DNA from: Gemmatimonadaceae bacterium
GTDB lineage: Bacteria > Gemmatimonadota > Gemmatimonadetes > Gemmatimonadales > Gemmatimonadaceae
Direction of reading: 5' to 3'
Assembly (NCBI GenBank): GCA_011525845.1
Contig: WYBP01000002.1
Location: 1-64,000, forward strand
DNA length: 64,000 nucleotides
A model generated the notes under the pieces. That model did no database searches. It worked only from the letters and a program-made list of their open reading frames with translations, and was not told where the DNA came from. This document shows, one piece after another, positions 8,110 through 17,094 of this stretch. A program made the position numbers and the translations under genes. Position 1 is the first letter of the stretch. Each line of letters starts with the position of its first letter.

Positions 8110-9207
8110 TCAGACCACGGAACGTTCGATCAGGTCACGGTAGGCGGCGAGGTGCGCGGCGACCATGTGGGCCGTATCGAATTGCTTCGCGCGCGCTGGT
8201 CCGGCGGCCGCGAGCGTGGCGCGCAGCGCGTGGTCGTCCGCCAGCCGCGCGACCGCCGAGCCGAACCCGCGCACGTCGTCCGGCGCGACGAGCAGCCCGT
8301 TCCGTTCGTGCGCGACGATCTCCGCGATGCCTCCCGTGTCGAACGCCACGGTGGGAACACCCAGCGCCATCGCCTCGATCACGGCGGTGCCGAGCCCCTC
8401 GGCGTTCCCGGGGTGCAGGAGGAGGTCGAGGCCGGCGAGCGCGGCCTGCACCTCGTGGACGTAACCCGCGCGGTAGGAGCGCACGCCGTGCAGCGTCGTC
8501 CGGCCCGACGCCGGCCCGCCGAGGAGGACGAGGCCGATCCGCTCGCGGAGCGCGGCAGGGAAGTGCGCGACGAGCGCGTCGAGCTCCTCCTGGTGCCCGC
8601 CGGAGGTGAGGGGACCGACCACCCCCGCCACGAGCGACCCGCCGGGCCAGCCGCACTCCCGCCGCCAGTCGCGGGGGGGGACGGGGTCCCGCGCCGATAC
8701 TCCGGGATAGACCAGCGACACCCGGTCCGCGGTGACCCCGGCCGCGACCAGCGCGTCGCGTACGGCAGAGGAGATGGCGACGAAGCGGTCCACGCGCCCG
8801 CGGGCACGGAGCGTGCGGCGGGGGACCAGGGTGGAGCGGTGTGTGGCCACCAGCGGGCTGTGCACGCGGCGCCCGAGCAGGGCGCCGTCGAGGAGGGCGA
8901 GGGCGCGGGCGTCGTGCGCATGCACCACGTGCGGGCGCCAGGTGACGAGGAGGCGGCGGAGGCGGCGGAGCGCGAGCAGGTCGAGCGCGCTGCGCATCGG
9001 GAAGGAGGCCGAGGCCAGGCCCGCGGTCTTGAGCTGGTGGAGCAGCGGGGTGGCGGGGGGCGTGACCACGAGGGGCTCGATCCCCTCGGCGCGCAGCCCG
9101 GCCGCGAGGAGGAGGAGCTGTCGCTGGCCACCGCGCCATTCCCGGGCGGTGTCCACGTGGAGGACCCGCAGGGCCCGGAGCGCGGGTGGAACCGGCCGCC
9201 GTTTCAC
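8110..9207 (-). CDS. Glycosyltransferase family 4 (GT-B)
   Basis: The 365-residue protein starts MKRRPVPPALRALRVLHVDT and carries the N-terminal EWRGGQRQLLLLAAGL acceptor-side motif. Its C-terminal donor domain has LLLHPGNAEGLGTAVIEA and GVPTVAFDTGGIAEIV, including the family's E(x7)E-type region. It is a retaining glycosyltransferase like those that build lipopolysaccharide, capsule or glycolipids. It lies in the same direction as the GT2 and DUF3108 genes, with a 52-nt gap. The gap to the divergent gene at 9268 contains a possible -10 (TAACCT, 9234-9239) for the plus strand. Confidence 0.88.
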   Translation of the reverse strand: MKRRPVPPALRALRVLHVDTAREWRGGQRQLLLLAAGLRAEGIEPLVVTPPATPLLHQLKTAGLASASFPMRSALDLLALRRLRRLLVTWRPHVVHAHDARALALLDGALLGRRVHSPLVATHRSTLVPRRTLRARGRVDRFVAISSAVRDALVAAGVTADRVSLVYPGVSARDPVPPRDWRRECGWPGGSLVAGVVGPLTSGGHQEELDALVAHFPAALRERIGLVLLGGPASGRTTLHGVRSYRAGYVHEVQAALAGLDLLLHPGNAEGLGTAVIEAMALGVPTVAFDTGGIAEIVAHERNGLLVAPDDVRGFGSAVARLADDHALRATLAAAGPARAKQFDTAHMVAAHLAAYRDLIERSVV

Positions 9208-9267
9208 GGGTGTTGGAGGCAGGACACGCGCGGTAACCTAGTGCGTCATTCGACTGGAGGCATTCAC

Positions 9268-9999
9268 GTGATCGTTGCGAACGTGCGTTCCCGGTTGACC
9301 CGAGAGGATGTGGGCCTCGCGCTCGCGCTCGTCGCGCAGGCGGGGAGCGAGGCGCGCGACCGGAGCGAGACCACCCTGCAGGAGGAGGGGCTCGACGCCT
9401 TCCTCGACGACCCGGCGCTGCTGCCGGCGCTGCTGGAGACGCCCCGCGGCGCCCACGCCTCGCTCCCGCTCTTCGCCTACGTGGTGGTGCGGCAGGCGCT
9501 GCTGCAGGGCGGGGAGCGGGACCGCGTGCTGGCGGACTACGCCGCGGCGATCCTCCTGCACTTCGGCCTGCGCGACCGCGCGCAGCGCGTGGGCGACCAC
9601 GATGACGAGACGTACGACACGCTCGCCGGGCTCGTGGCCGCGGCCGAGGGACCGGACCCGCGCCGCGCGTTCCTCGTGCAGGCGCACCTCGGCAACTACG
9701 CGCTCTGGATGAGCGGGCTCTTCCCGGACTTCATCGAGCGGCGCCGCTGGCGGCGTGGCGGTCCCGACCTCGACTACTTCGAGCAGCTCGGCCGCCGCGG
9801 GTTCCAGCTCGCCGCGCAGCACCGGCTCGCGAACGAGCATGGCCTCGCGCTCCTCTTCGCGCTCGCCGCCGAGCGCTTTCCGGTGCTGCGCATCGCGCTC
9901 AACCGCATCAGCGACGGGCTCCTCTTCCCGAACAACCACTCGCCCGACCGCCTGCTGCGGCAGGTGCGCGACGAGGCGCGCTGGCGGCACCCCAGCTAG
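9268..9999 (+). CDS. Conserved hypothetical protein
   Basis: This is a 243-residue protein of unknown function with a GTG start (9268) supported by CTGGAGG seven bases upstream. It is mostly alpha-helical with repeated acidic and Leu/Ala stretches (LLPALLETPRGAHASLPLFAY, DYAAAILLHFGLRDRAQRVG, RRAFLVQAHLGNYALWMSGL). No signal peptide, membrane segment or catalytic motif stands out. It is divergent from the GT4 gene and followed 44 nt later by another unknown gene on the same strand. I do not recognise the family. Confidence 0.7.
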   Translation: MIVANVRSRLTREDVGLALALVAQAGSEARDRSETTLQEEGLDAFLDDPALLPALLETPRGAHASLPLFAYVVVRQALLQGGERDRVLADYAAAILLHFGLRDRAQRVGDHDDETYDTLAGLVAAAEGPDPRRAFLVQAHLGNYALWMSGLFPDFIERRRWRRGGPDLDYFEQLGRRGFQLAAQHRLANEHGLALLFALAAERFPVLRIALNRISDGLLFPNNHSPDRLLRQVRDEARWRHPS

Positions 10000-10043
10000 A
10001 TTCGCGACATCCGTCGTTCGTCCCGTCCCACCGGAGTCGCCTG

Positions 10044-10607
10044 GTGTTCGAATCCCTTCGCGCGACGCTCGCCGACCTCCTCGGCGGGCGCGTGGCCCCC
10101 GCGGAACGCCGCGTCGTGATCGCGGAGATGAAGCGCGCCCTCGTGCAGGCCAAGCTCGGCGTGGAGGACCTGCGCGACGGACTCGAGGTCACGCGTCGCC
10201 GACTCGCCGAGGAGCGCGAGTCCCTCGCCACGGCCACCCGCCGCCGCACGCTCGCCGAGGGGATCAACGACGCGGAGACGGTCGGCGTGGCGGCGAAGTA
10301 CGAGGCGCAGCACGCGGAGCGCGTGGCGGTGCTCGAGCGGAAGCTCGAGGCGCAGGAAGCCGAGTGCGGGCTCGCCGAGCGCGACTACGACGAGATGGTG
10401 AAGCAGCTCAAGCAGGCGAGCGTGGGCGCCGGGAGCGGGCTCTCGGAGGGGTCGCGTGGTCCCACGGACGCCGAGCTCGGGCTCCCCGACGACGCGCCGC
10501 TGCGCGGGGAACTCGACGGCCTCGCGCGCCGCCAGCAGCGGGCGGAGCGCGAGGCCGGAGCCGACGCCAAGCTCGAGGAGCTGAAGCGCCGGATGGGGCG
10601 GGAGTAG
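10044..10607 (+). CDS. Hypothetical coiled-coil protein
   Basis: This is a 187-residue, highly charged, mostly helical protein (GTG start, CCGGAG seven bases upstream). Residues about 20-130 are rich in Arg, Glu, Ala and Leu with heptad-like spacing, and the C-terminal part (PLRGELDGLARRQQ to LKRRMGRE) is another helix, so a coiled coil is likely. The centre has a Gly/Ser-rich linker (SVGAGSGLSEGSRG). It resembles PspA-like or scaffold proteins only in general character. The stop codon lies within a terminator hairpin shared with the convergent transporter gene. Confidence 0.7.
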   Translation: MFESLRATLADLLGGRVAPAERRVVIAEMKRALVQAKLGVEDLRDGLEVTRRRLAEERESLATATRRRTLAEGINDAETVGVAAKYEAQHAERVAVLERKLEAQEAECGLAERDYDEMVKQLKQASVGAGSGLSEGSRGPTDAELGLPDDAPLRGELDGLARRQQRAEREAGADAKLEELKRRMGRE

Positions 10608-10627
10608 GGCGCCGCGCGCGCCCCTAC
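10604..10627. terminator. Bidirectional terminator containing both stop codons
   Basis: GTAGGGCGC (10604-10612) pairs with GCGCCCCTAC (10618-10627, one bulged C) across a 5-nt loop. The stem includes the TAG stops of both convergent genes, so one hairpin ends both transcripts. Confidence 0.6.
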
Positions 10628-12162
10628 TTCACCCCCGCCATCATCTTCCGCACCGGGATGACCATCGCGCCCAGCACGACCGTGGCGCCGAAGAGCAGGA
10701 CGGTGGTCGCCGTGAAGAGCCGCGGCATCTCCTCGAGCCGGTTCGGGTCCACGTGCCCTCCGACGAGCCCCGCGATGAGGTTGCCCAGAGCCGACGCGAG
10801 GAACCAGATCCCCATCATCTGCCCGACGAACTTGCGCGGCGCGAGCTTCGTCATGGACGAGAGGCCGACCGGGCTCAGGCAGAGCTCGCCGATGGTCTGG
10901 AAGAAGTAGCTCGCGACGAGCCACCAGGGGGAGACGAGCTCGGTGCCGCCGCTCGCGACCACCTTGTTCGCCGCGAAGATCATCAGCAGGAAGCCGATGC
11001 CGGCCAGGAAGAGGCCGAGCGCGAACTTGGTGGGGCTGGAGAAGTCGAAGCCCCGCTTCGCGAGTCCCACCCAGAGGGCCGCGAAGATGGGGGCGAAGAT
11101 GATGATGAAGCCCGAGTTCACCGACTGGAACCAGGTGGCCGGGATCGTCCAGCCGCCGACGGCACGGTCGGTGAAGTCGCGGGCGAAGAGGTTCAGCGAG
11201 GTGGGCGCCTGCTCGAACGCGGCCCAGAAGATCGCCGCGAAGACGAAGAGCACGACGATCACGCCGACCCGCTTCATCTCGTCCTTGTTGAGCCCGCCGG
11301 CGATGAACACGTACGCGAAGTACCCCACCGCGAGCCCGACGAGCACGAGGGTCATCGACTGCCCGATGCGCTGGGCGTCGAGGGTGATGGTGCCCGCGGC
11401 GGCCAGCGCGAAGACGAGGGCCACCACGCCGAGGCCGATGCTGATCGAGAGCTTCACCATCGACTCCTGCTTCGCCTGCACCGCCGCGTCCGGGTGCTTG
11501 ATCACGTCCTCGCCGATGGGCCCGAGCGTCTTCCGCGCGGAGAGCCCGAAGACGACGAGGCCGAAGAACATCCCGACGCCCGCGGCGCCGAAGCCGTAGT
11601 GCCAGCCGACCGCCTCGCCGAGGAACCCGGTGACGATCTGGCCGAGGAAGGCGCCGAGGTTGATGCCCATGTAGAAGATCGAGAAGCCCGCGTCGCGCCG
11701 GGCGCCCCCCTCGGGATACAGGTCGCCGACGATCGCCGAGATGTTCGGCTTGAGCAGCCCGGTGCCGAGGACGATCAGGATGAGGCCGAGGAAGAAGAAG
11801 ATCTTCCCCGCGCCCGGTCCCGCGAGCCCGGAGAGCCCGACCGAGAGGTGCCCCGAGGTGATGAGCGCCGCGCCGAGGAAGATCGCGCGCCGGAGCCCCA
11901 GGAGCCGGTCGGCCACCCAGCCGCCCGGGAGGGATGCGACGTACACGGACGCCGCGTAGATGCCGACGATCGCCGAGGCCTGCGTGCGGTCGAAGCCGAA
12001 CCCGCCCTCGGTGAGCGCGGCGGCCATGAAGAGGATGAGGAGCGGGCGCAGGCCATAGAACGAGAACCGCTCCCACATCTCGGTGAAGAAGAGCGTCGCG
12101 AGTCCGCGCGGGTGTCCGAAGAACCGGCGGTCGTTGACGTATGGAGTGATGTCGGTGGCCAT
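10624..12162 (-). CDS. POT-family proton-coupled peptide transporter
   Basis: This inner-membrane symporter of the POT/PTR2 family takes up di- and tripeptides with protons. The 512-residue protein has about 12-14 hydrophobic segments. It carries the family ExxERFxxYG motif (EMWERFSFYGL near residue 30), the GWVADRLLGLRR loop, GTGLLKPNISAIVGDLY and FYMGINLGAFLG (the PTR2 signature), and a late FxQTIGELCLSPVGLS segment typical of POT carriers. The start at 12162 gives MATDITPYVNDRRFFGHPRG, the usual cytoplasmic lead. It is divergent from the Crp/Fnr regulator gene (107-nt gap), which may control it, by inference. Confidence 0.93.
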   Translation of the reverse strand: MATDITPYVNDRRFFGHPRGLATLFFTEMWERFSFYGLRPLLILFMAAALTEGGFGFDRTQASAIVGIYAASVYVASLPGGWVADRLLGLRRAIFLGAALITSGHLSVGLSGLAGPGAGKIFFFLGLILIVLGTGLLKPNISAIVGDLYPEGGARRDAGFSIFYMGINLGAFLGQIVTGFLGEAVGWHYGFGAAGVGMFFGLVVFGLSARKTLGPIGEDVIKHPDAAVQAKQESMVKLSISIGLGVVALVFALAAAGTITLDAQRIGQSMTLVLVGLAVGYFAYVFIAGGLNKDEMKRVGVIVVLFVFAAIFWAAFEQAPTSLNLFARDFTDRAVGGWTIPATWFQSVNSGFIIIFAPIFAALWVGLAKRGFDFSSPTKFALGLFLAGIGFLLMIFAANKVVASGGTELVSPWWLVASYFFQTIGELCLSPVGLSSMTKLAPRKFVGQMMGIWFLASALGNLIAGLVGGHVDPNRLEEMPRLFTATTVLLFGATVVLGAMVIPVRKMMAGVK

Positions 12163-12256
12163 GGCGGGTCGAGGGAGGGGGGCGAACGGGGGTGGCGAGG
12201 ATTCTGGCACGAATCGGCGCATTGCGATACCCCAGCGCGCGGGCCGCCGGATGCGT

Positions 12257-12262
12257 TATCCT
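12257..12262 (+). promoter_or_regulatory. Putative -10 element, leaderless start of the Crp/Fnr gene
   Basis: TATCCT lies 7 nt before the ATG at 12270, and there is no Shine-Dalgarno-like sequence in between. A -10 at this distance would put transcription start at or next to the A of ATG. Similar TANNNT-to-start spacings occur before the genes at 25765, 27331 and 43187. Confidence 0.4.
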
Positions 12263-12269
12263 TGCCACG

Positions 12270-12998
12270 ATGAGCCTCTCACGGACCCTCCGGGACGTCC
12301 CCCTCTTCTCGCAGCTCCGCGAGAGCGACCTCACCCGGCTCGCCGGGTTGCTCGTGCCCCGCGAGTACCCGCGGAACGGCGTGATCCGCTTCGGGCACGA
12401 CCCGTGCGACACCTTCTACGTGGTGATCTCCGGGCAGGTGAAGGTGATGCTGATCGCGGAGGACGGGCGCGAGGTGGTGCTCTCGCTGCTCCGCGACGGG
12501 GACTTCTTCGGCGAGATGACGCTGCTCGACGACGAGCCGTACGCGGCCAGCGTGATCGCGATGGAGGAGTCGAAGCTCCTGGTGCTGCGGCGCGACGATT
12601 TCCGGCGCTGCATCCGCGACCTCCCCGACGTGGCGTTCGGCCTGCTGCGCGCGATGGCGGGCCGCCTGCTCGAGGCCGACCACAAGATCGGTGGCCTCAT
12701 GCTGCTCGACGTCACGGGGCGCGTCGCCCACTTCCTGCTTGAGCATGCGTCGCGCCTGGGGGAGGAGCATGTGCGCGGGCTCCCGACCCACCAGGTGATC
12801 GCGCAGATGGTGGGCTCGTCGCGCGAGACGGTCTCGCGCACGATCGGGGCCCTCACGACGAAGGGGCTGATCGAGGCGATGCCGGACGGGATCCGGATCC
12901 TGAACCGGGAGGCGCTGGAGAGCGCGGCGGGGCAGATGCTGCGCCGCCGGCTCAAGAAGCCCTACTCGGGCGAGCCCACCCGCGCGGCGTCGGACTGA
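12270..12998 (+). CDS. Crp/Fnr family transcription regulator
   Basis: The 242-residue protein has an N-terminal cyclic-nucleotide-binding-like beta-barrel (about 10-125, with VISGQVKVMLIAEDGREVVL and GDFFGEMTLLDDEPYAASV). A dimerisation helix follows, and then a C-terminal Crp-type winged helix (about 165-230) with the recognition segment HQVIAQMVGSSRETVSRTI. There are no Fnr-type N-terminal cysteine sets, so it is not a classic oxygen sensor; cAMP or another ligand is possible. The ATG at 12270 is preferred over an upstream in-frame ATG (12192) because homology begins at MSLSRTLRDVPLFSQL. The 3' end overlaps the convergent HD-GYP gene by 37 nt. Confidence 0.92.
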   Translation: MSLSRTLRDVPLFSQLRESDLTRLAGLLVPREYPRNGVIRFGHDPCDTFYVVISGQVKVMLIAEDGREVVLSLLRDGDFFGEMTLLDDEPYAASVIAMEESKLLVLRRDDFRRCIRDLPDVAFGLLRAMAGRLLEADHKIGGLMLLDVTGRVAHFLLEHASRLGEEHVRGLPTHQVIAQMVGSSRETVSRTIGALTTKGLIEAMPDGIRILNREALESAAGQMLRRRLKKPYSGEPTRAASD

Positions 12999-14668
12999 GA
13001 GAGGCGGCGCGCCGGTGGCTGGACCGCCGGCGCGTCGGGGGCCACCGGCGCGACGGGGGCGACCGCGAGCGCACAGGCGAACGCCGAGTAGACCTCCGAT
13101 GACCAGCTCGAGCGCATGTTCGCGATGGTCTGCATCGCCATCGGATGGGACATCGCCGCGCGATAGGAGCGGGTGGTGGTCAGGGCGTCGTACACGTCGA
13201 CGATGCCGACCACCTGGGCGGCCACCGGGATCGCGTCCCCCACGAGCTGGTCCGGGTAGCCCGTCCCGTCGTACTTCTCGTGGTGCCAGCGGATGATCGG
13301 CTTCAGGTCCCACGGGAACTCCACCTCCGCGAGCAGCTCGATGCCCCAGACCGGGTGCATCTGCACGACCTCGAACTCGTCGCGCGTGAGCGGGCCGGGC
13401 TTGTTCAGGATCTCGTGCGGGACCTTCACCTTCCCCAGGTCGTGGAGGTAGGCGCCGAGGCGGATGGTGGTGACCGCGAGGTCGTCGAGACCCAGCGCGC
13501 GCGCCACGGCCACGGCATTGTCCGCCACGCGGCTGCAGTGGCCGAAGGTGTAGCTGTCGCTCGACTCGATCGAGCCACCCCACTCCCGCACGACGGCGAG
13601 GTAGGTGTCCTCGAGGTCGCGGACCTTGCCGTCGACGTTGACGAGGTCGATGCGCGCGTTGAGCCGGCCGAAGAGCCCGTGGGCCGCGTTCAGGAGCGTC
13701 AACGCCTCCTGGTTGCGTCCCATCGCCTGGTAGACCACCGCGAGGTCGCGCGTCGCCTCGGCCTCGTGGAGCACCGTGCCGGCCGCCACCGCGAGCTCGA
13801 TCGCCGAGCGCAGCCGCGATTCCGCGAGCGCCAGCCGCCCGGTCTCCCGGTAGACGACGCCGATGACGCGGTACGCGGCGGACTTGTGCCCCGGCGCCCC
13901 GAGCTGGTCGAACACCACCAGCGCCGACTCGGCGCTGCGCCGCGCCTCCTCGAAGCGCTGCCGCGCCGCGAGCACGTCCGCGTGGTTCAGCAGGCAGAGG
14001 CCGTGCAGGTGGACGTCCCCCGCACGCTCCGCGATCCCCTGGCTCTGCGTGAAGTACCACTCGGCGTCGTCGAGCAGCCCCTTGTCCGCGCTCACCATCC
14101 CGAGGTTGTGGAAGGCCAGCGCGCAGCCGTGCTCGTCGTTCGCCGCGCGATAGTCATTGAGGGACTGCAGGTAGCGCTGAAGCGCCTCGTCCAGGTTCCC
14201 GTGGATGTTGGCGATGATGCCCAGGTTCTGTTCGATGCGCGCGCGGAGCTCGCGGCTCGCGCCGCCGAGCGTGCGCGCCCGCTCGAACTCCGTCGACGCC
14301 TCCTCGAGCGATCCCTCGCGCAGGAGCATCACGCCGAGCGTGTTGAGCGCCTCGGCGGCCAGGAGTGCGTGCCCCGCCTCCGCCGCCACCGCGTGGCTCC
14401 GGCGGCAGAGCTCGCGCGCCACGGCACACTCGTCCCGCTTGTGCCGGACCACCGCGAGCCGGCGGAGCGCCTCGGAGAGCACCGGGAGGGCGCCGGCCGA
14501 CTCGGCACCCGTGATCGCCGCCTCGTAGAGCGTCACCGCCTCCGGGATGCACCCGACCCGCTCCTGGGACCGTGCGTCGGCCAGGCACTGCGCGGGCGAG
14601 CGCCCCGCCCCTGGACGCGGGGACGGGGCGGGAAGACCCGCCGCGGGAAGGGAGACGGCGAGCGACAT
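12962..14668 (-). CDS. TPR-repeat HD-GYP domain protein, likely cyclic-di-GMP phosphodiesterase
   Basis: This is a 568-residue protein. After an unstructured start, residues about 35-340 are TPR-like helical repeats (LVLSEALRRLAVVRHKRD, EALNTLGVMLLREGSLEEAS, ALAFHNLGMVSADKGLLDDAE). Residues about 370-520 form an HD-GYP domain with the HD pair in AYLHDLGKVKVP, the downstream HP/H pair, and HHEKYDGTGYP, the motif that names the family. It probably degrades cyclic-di-GMP, with the TPR part as a protein-interaction or signal input. The C-terminal tail is Ala/Pro-rich. The ATG at 14668 lies one base after the stop of the upstream lipoprotein gene, so the two are translationally coupled. Confidence 0.9.
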   Translation of the reverse strand: MSLAVSLPAAGLPAPSPRPGAGRSPAQCLADARSQERVGCIPEAVTLYEAAITGAESAGALPVLSEALRRLAVVRHKRDECAVARELCRRSHAVAAEAGHALLAAEALNTLGVMLLREGSLEEASTEFERARTLGGASRELRARIEQNLGIIANIHGNLDEALQRYLQSLNDYRAANDEHGCALAFHNLGMVSADKGLLDDAEWYFTQSQGIAERAGDVHLHGLCLLNHADVLAARQRFEEARRSAESALVVFDQLGAPGHKSAAYRVIGVVYRETGRLALAESRLRSAIELAVAAGTVLHEAEATRDLAVVYQAMGRNQEALTLLNAAHGLFGRLNARIDLVNVDGKVRDLEDTYLAVVREWGGSIESSDSYTFGHCSRVADNAVAVARALGLDDLAVTTIRLGAYLHDLGKVKVPHEILNKPGPLTRDEFEVVQMHPVWGIELLAEVEFPWDLKPIIRWHHEKYDGTGYPDQLVGDAIPVAAQVVGIVDVYDALTTTRSYRAAMSHPMAMQTIANMRSSWSSEVYSAFACALAVAPVAPVAPDAPAVQPPARRLSQSDAARVGSPE

Positions 14669-14669
14669 C

Positions 14670-15224
14670 CTACCAGGCCACCGCGTACTCGGAGAAGTGG
14701 TCGAGACGGGCCGAGACCTCGCGGCGGCGGAAGTCGTCGATCGTCTCCAGCAGCGTGAGGATCGTGAGGTCCTCATCGATGTACGCGATGTGCTTCGGCA
14801 CCAGCGAGCCGAGCAGGTTGCAGTTGGCGTAGCTCATGGTGAGCACCGCCGGGCGACCGAACTCGAGCCCGTGCGGCCCGAACTCCACGCGATTCACCGT
14901 CGCGCTCGGCGCGTACGCCGTGATCGTCACCCGCTCGCTGAGCGCGCCGCGCGGGATGCGGAGCGAGTGGGGACCGACGTCGATCGTGCCCCCTTCCGGA
15001 CCGACGCGCTGCCGCACGCGCACGGCGGGCATCGGCGTGCAGCGCAGGAGGCCGACCCGGGTCAGCGTCGGGCTCAGCGCCTCGAGCAGGTCGGGATTCG
15101 CCGTGGCCGCCGAGAGGTTCGCGGGTTCGGTGGGCTGTTCCGGCGCCACGGCGTCGGCGCAGCTGATGAGCACCGAGGTGGCGACGAGCAGGAGGGCGGC
15201 TGGGAAGAAACGGGAGATGCGCAT
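14670..15224 (-). CDS. ZU5-like domain lipoprotein
   Basis: This is a 184-residue exported lipoprotein. The signal peptide (MRISRFFPAALLLVATSVL) ends with the lipobox LISC, and the mature part begins ADAVAPEQPTEPANL. Residues about 75-140 match the ZU5-like pattern, with GPEGGTIDVGPHSLRIPRGA and VTITAYAPS. The protein ends LDHFSEYAVAW, a tail commonly seen on exported proteins of this type. The start at 15224 is favoured because AAGGA lies eight bases upstream; an ATG three codons earlier (15233) is possible. It is co-transcribed with the HD-GYP gene, suggesting an envelope-linked sensing role, which is inference. Confidence 0.75.
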   Translation of the reverse strand: MRISRFFPAALLLVATSVLISCADAVAPEQPTEPANLSAATANPDLLEALSPTLTRVGLLRCTPMPAVRVRQRVGPEGGTIDVGPHSLRIPRGALSERVTITAYAPSATVNRVEFGPHGLEFGRPAVLTMSYANCNLLGSLVPKHIAYIDEDLTILTLLETIDDFRRREVSARLDHFSEYAVAW

Positions 15225-15417
15225 CTGGGTCATCCTTCGCGGAGGTTCGACCGCCGGTGGTCCGGGGGTTCGGGGCGAACGATGTCACTTGCAAACGGCG
15301 CGCGCGGTGACGGCCCTCGGTGTTCCCCATCACACCAGGGGCCCGGGCGTGCGCGGCGTCACATGGGTGCTGGGACCTTCGACCGAACGGGCGCCCGGAG
15401 GACCCGCGGCGCGCGCG

Positions 15418-17094
15418 TCAGCGCCGCGGCGCGCCCGTCGGCACCGCCGCCAGCATCGTCCGCGTCGCGTCGTGCGCCGGCGCGGAGAGCACGGCGCGGG
15501 TCGGTCCCGTCTCCACGATCCGCCCCGCGTGCATCACCGCGATCCGGTCCGCGATGCGGGCGACGGCCGCGAGGTCGTGCGAGATGAAGAGGAGGGCGAG
15601 GCCGCGCTCGGCGCGCAGGCGCGAGAGCGTGTCGAGGAGCTGCCCGCGCGTCGGAGGGTCGACGGCGGAGACGGGCTCGTCGCAGACCAGGAGGTCGGGC
15701 TCCACCGCGAGTGCCCGCGCGAGCGCCACGCGCTGGCGCTGCCCGGACGAGAGCGCGCGCGGGAGCCGCGACGAAGCGTCCGCGGGGAGGCCGAGCGACT
15801 CGAGCAGGGTGCGCGCCCGCGCGGCCGCCTCGTCCGGGCCGCAGAGCCCGTGCACGACCGGACCCTCGGCCACCAGGGCCTCGCAGGTGAGGTGGGGCGA
15901 GAGCGAGGCGCCGGCGTCCTGCGGCATGTACTGGATGCGACGGCGCCGCCGGCGCAGGGACTCCCCCTGCACGGCCATGAGGTCCGCGCCGTCGAGCCGG
16001 AGTGCCTCCGCCACGCAGGGGACGAGCCGGAGGATGGCCTGCGCCAGGGACGTCTTCCCGCACCCCGACTCCCCCACGACCCCGAGCACCTCGCCGCGCG
16101 CGACGTGCAGCGTGGCGTCCTGGACCGCCTCGACCGCCTGCGTCGCGCGCAGCCCGCGGCGGCGCTCCGCGTACCGCACGCGGAGGGCGCGGACCTCCAG
16201 CAGTGGCGACGCTGCGCGCGGGGAGTCCGCGCGCGTCGGGTCCGCCAAGGTGCCCTCCGCCGACTCGCGTGCGGCGGCATCCGCGGTCGGGATCGCCAGG
16301 CGATGCCGGGCCAGCCGCTGCGCGGCGGACGAGCGCGCACCGCTCATCACTGCCGCCGGGGGACCATCCTCGACGACGCGGCCGCCGTCCAGCACGAGCA
16401 CGCGCTCGCACCGCTCACCGACCAGATCCAGGTCGTGCGTGATCAGCATGAGTGCGGTGCCCGAGCGCCGCCGCAGCTGCTCGAGCAGGTCGAGCATGCG
16501 CGCCTGCCGCACGGGGTCGAGCGCGGTGGTGGGCTCGTCGGCGATGATGAGCAGGGGGTCGAGCATCAGCGGCATCGCGAGCAGGAGGCGCTGGCGCATC
16601 CCACCCGAGAACTCGTGGGGATAGCGCCGCGCCGCGTCGGCCGCGTCCGGGATGCCCACGCGGTCCAGCATCTCGGTCGCGCGCGCCAGCGCCGCGCGTG
16701 CGTCCTTCTCGCCGTGCACCGTGACGGCCTCGGCGAGTTGATCTCCCACGCGCATCGATGGATTGAGGGCGGTGATCGGTTCCTGGAACACCATCGCGAG
16801 CTGGCGTCCGCGCACGTCGCGCAGCTCGGCCGCCCCGAGGGAGAAGAGCTCGCGACCCGCGAGCCGCGCGCTCGATCCGGGCGTCGGGAGGAGGCCGGCC
16901 GGGAGGAGGCGCAGGAGCGCCAGGCCCAGGGTGCTCTTCCCCGCGCCCGACGCCCCGACGATGCCGACGCTGCTCCCCGCCGCGAGGTCGAAGGTCACGT
17001 CGTCGAGGATCGCCGGTCCTCGCGCGCCGGCCGTGCGGGAATCGCGGGGGACGACTCCGAGCGCCCGCACCGACAGCACCGGGGCATCCATCAT
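15418..17094 (-). CDS. Peptide/nickel-type ABC transporter, fused ATP-binding protein (DppD-DppF-like)
   Basis: A single 558-residue chain carries two ABC ATPase domains. Domain 1 (about 1-255) has Walker A GASGAGKST, signature FSGGMRQR and Walker B LLIIADEPT. Domain 2 (about 300-555) has Walker A GESGCGKTS, signature LSSGQRQR and Walker B LLVCDEPV. Separate DppD and DppF proteins are the common arrangement, so this is a fusion that fixes the heterodimer. It powers oligopeptide or nickel-type import with the two permeases just upstream on this strand. The ATG at 17094 overlaps the permease stop by 4 nt (ATGA). Substrate cannot be inferred. Confidence 0.93.
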   Translation of the reverse strand: MMDAPVLSVRALGVVPRDSRTAGARGPAILDDVTFDLAAGSSVGIVGASGAGKSTLGLALLRLLPAGLLPTPGSSARLAGRELFSLGAAELRDVRGRQLAMVFQEPITALNPSMRVGDQLAEAVTVHGEKDARAALARATEMLDRVGIPDAADAARRYPHEFSGGMRQRLLLAMPLMLDPLLIIADEPTTALDPVRQARMLDLLEQLRRRSGTALMLITHDLDLVGERCERVLVLDGGRVVEDGPPAAVMSGARSSAAQRLARHRLAIPTADAAARESAEGTLADPTRADSPRAASPLLEVRALRVRYAERRRGLRATQAVEAVQDATLHVARGEVLGVVGESGCGKTSLAQAILRLVPCVAEALRLDGADLMAVQGESLRRRRRRIQYMPQDAGASLSPHLTCEALVAEGPVVHGLCGPDEAAARARTLLESLGLPADASSRLPRALSSGQRQRVALARALAVEPDLLVCDEPVSAVDPPTRGQLLDTLSRLRAERGLALLFISHDLAAVARIADRIAVMHAGRIVETGPTRAVLSAPAHDATRTMLAAVPTGAPRR

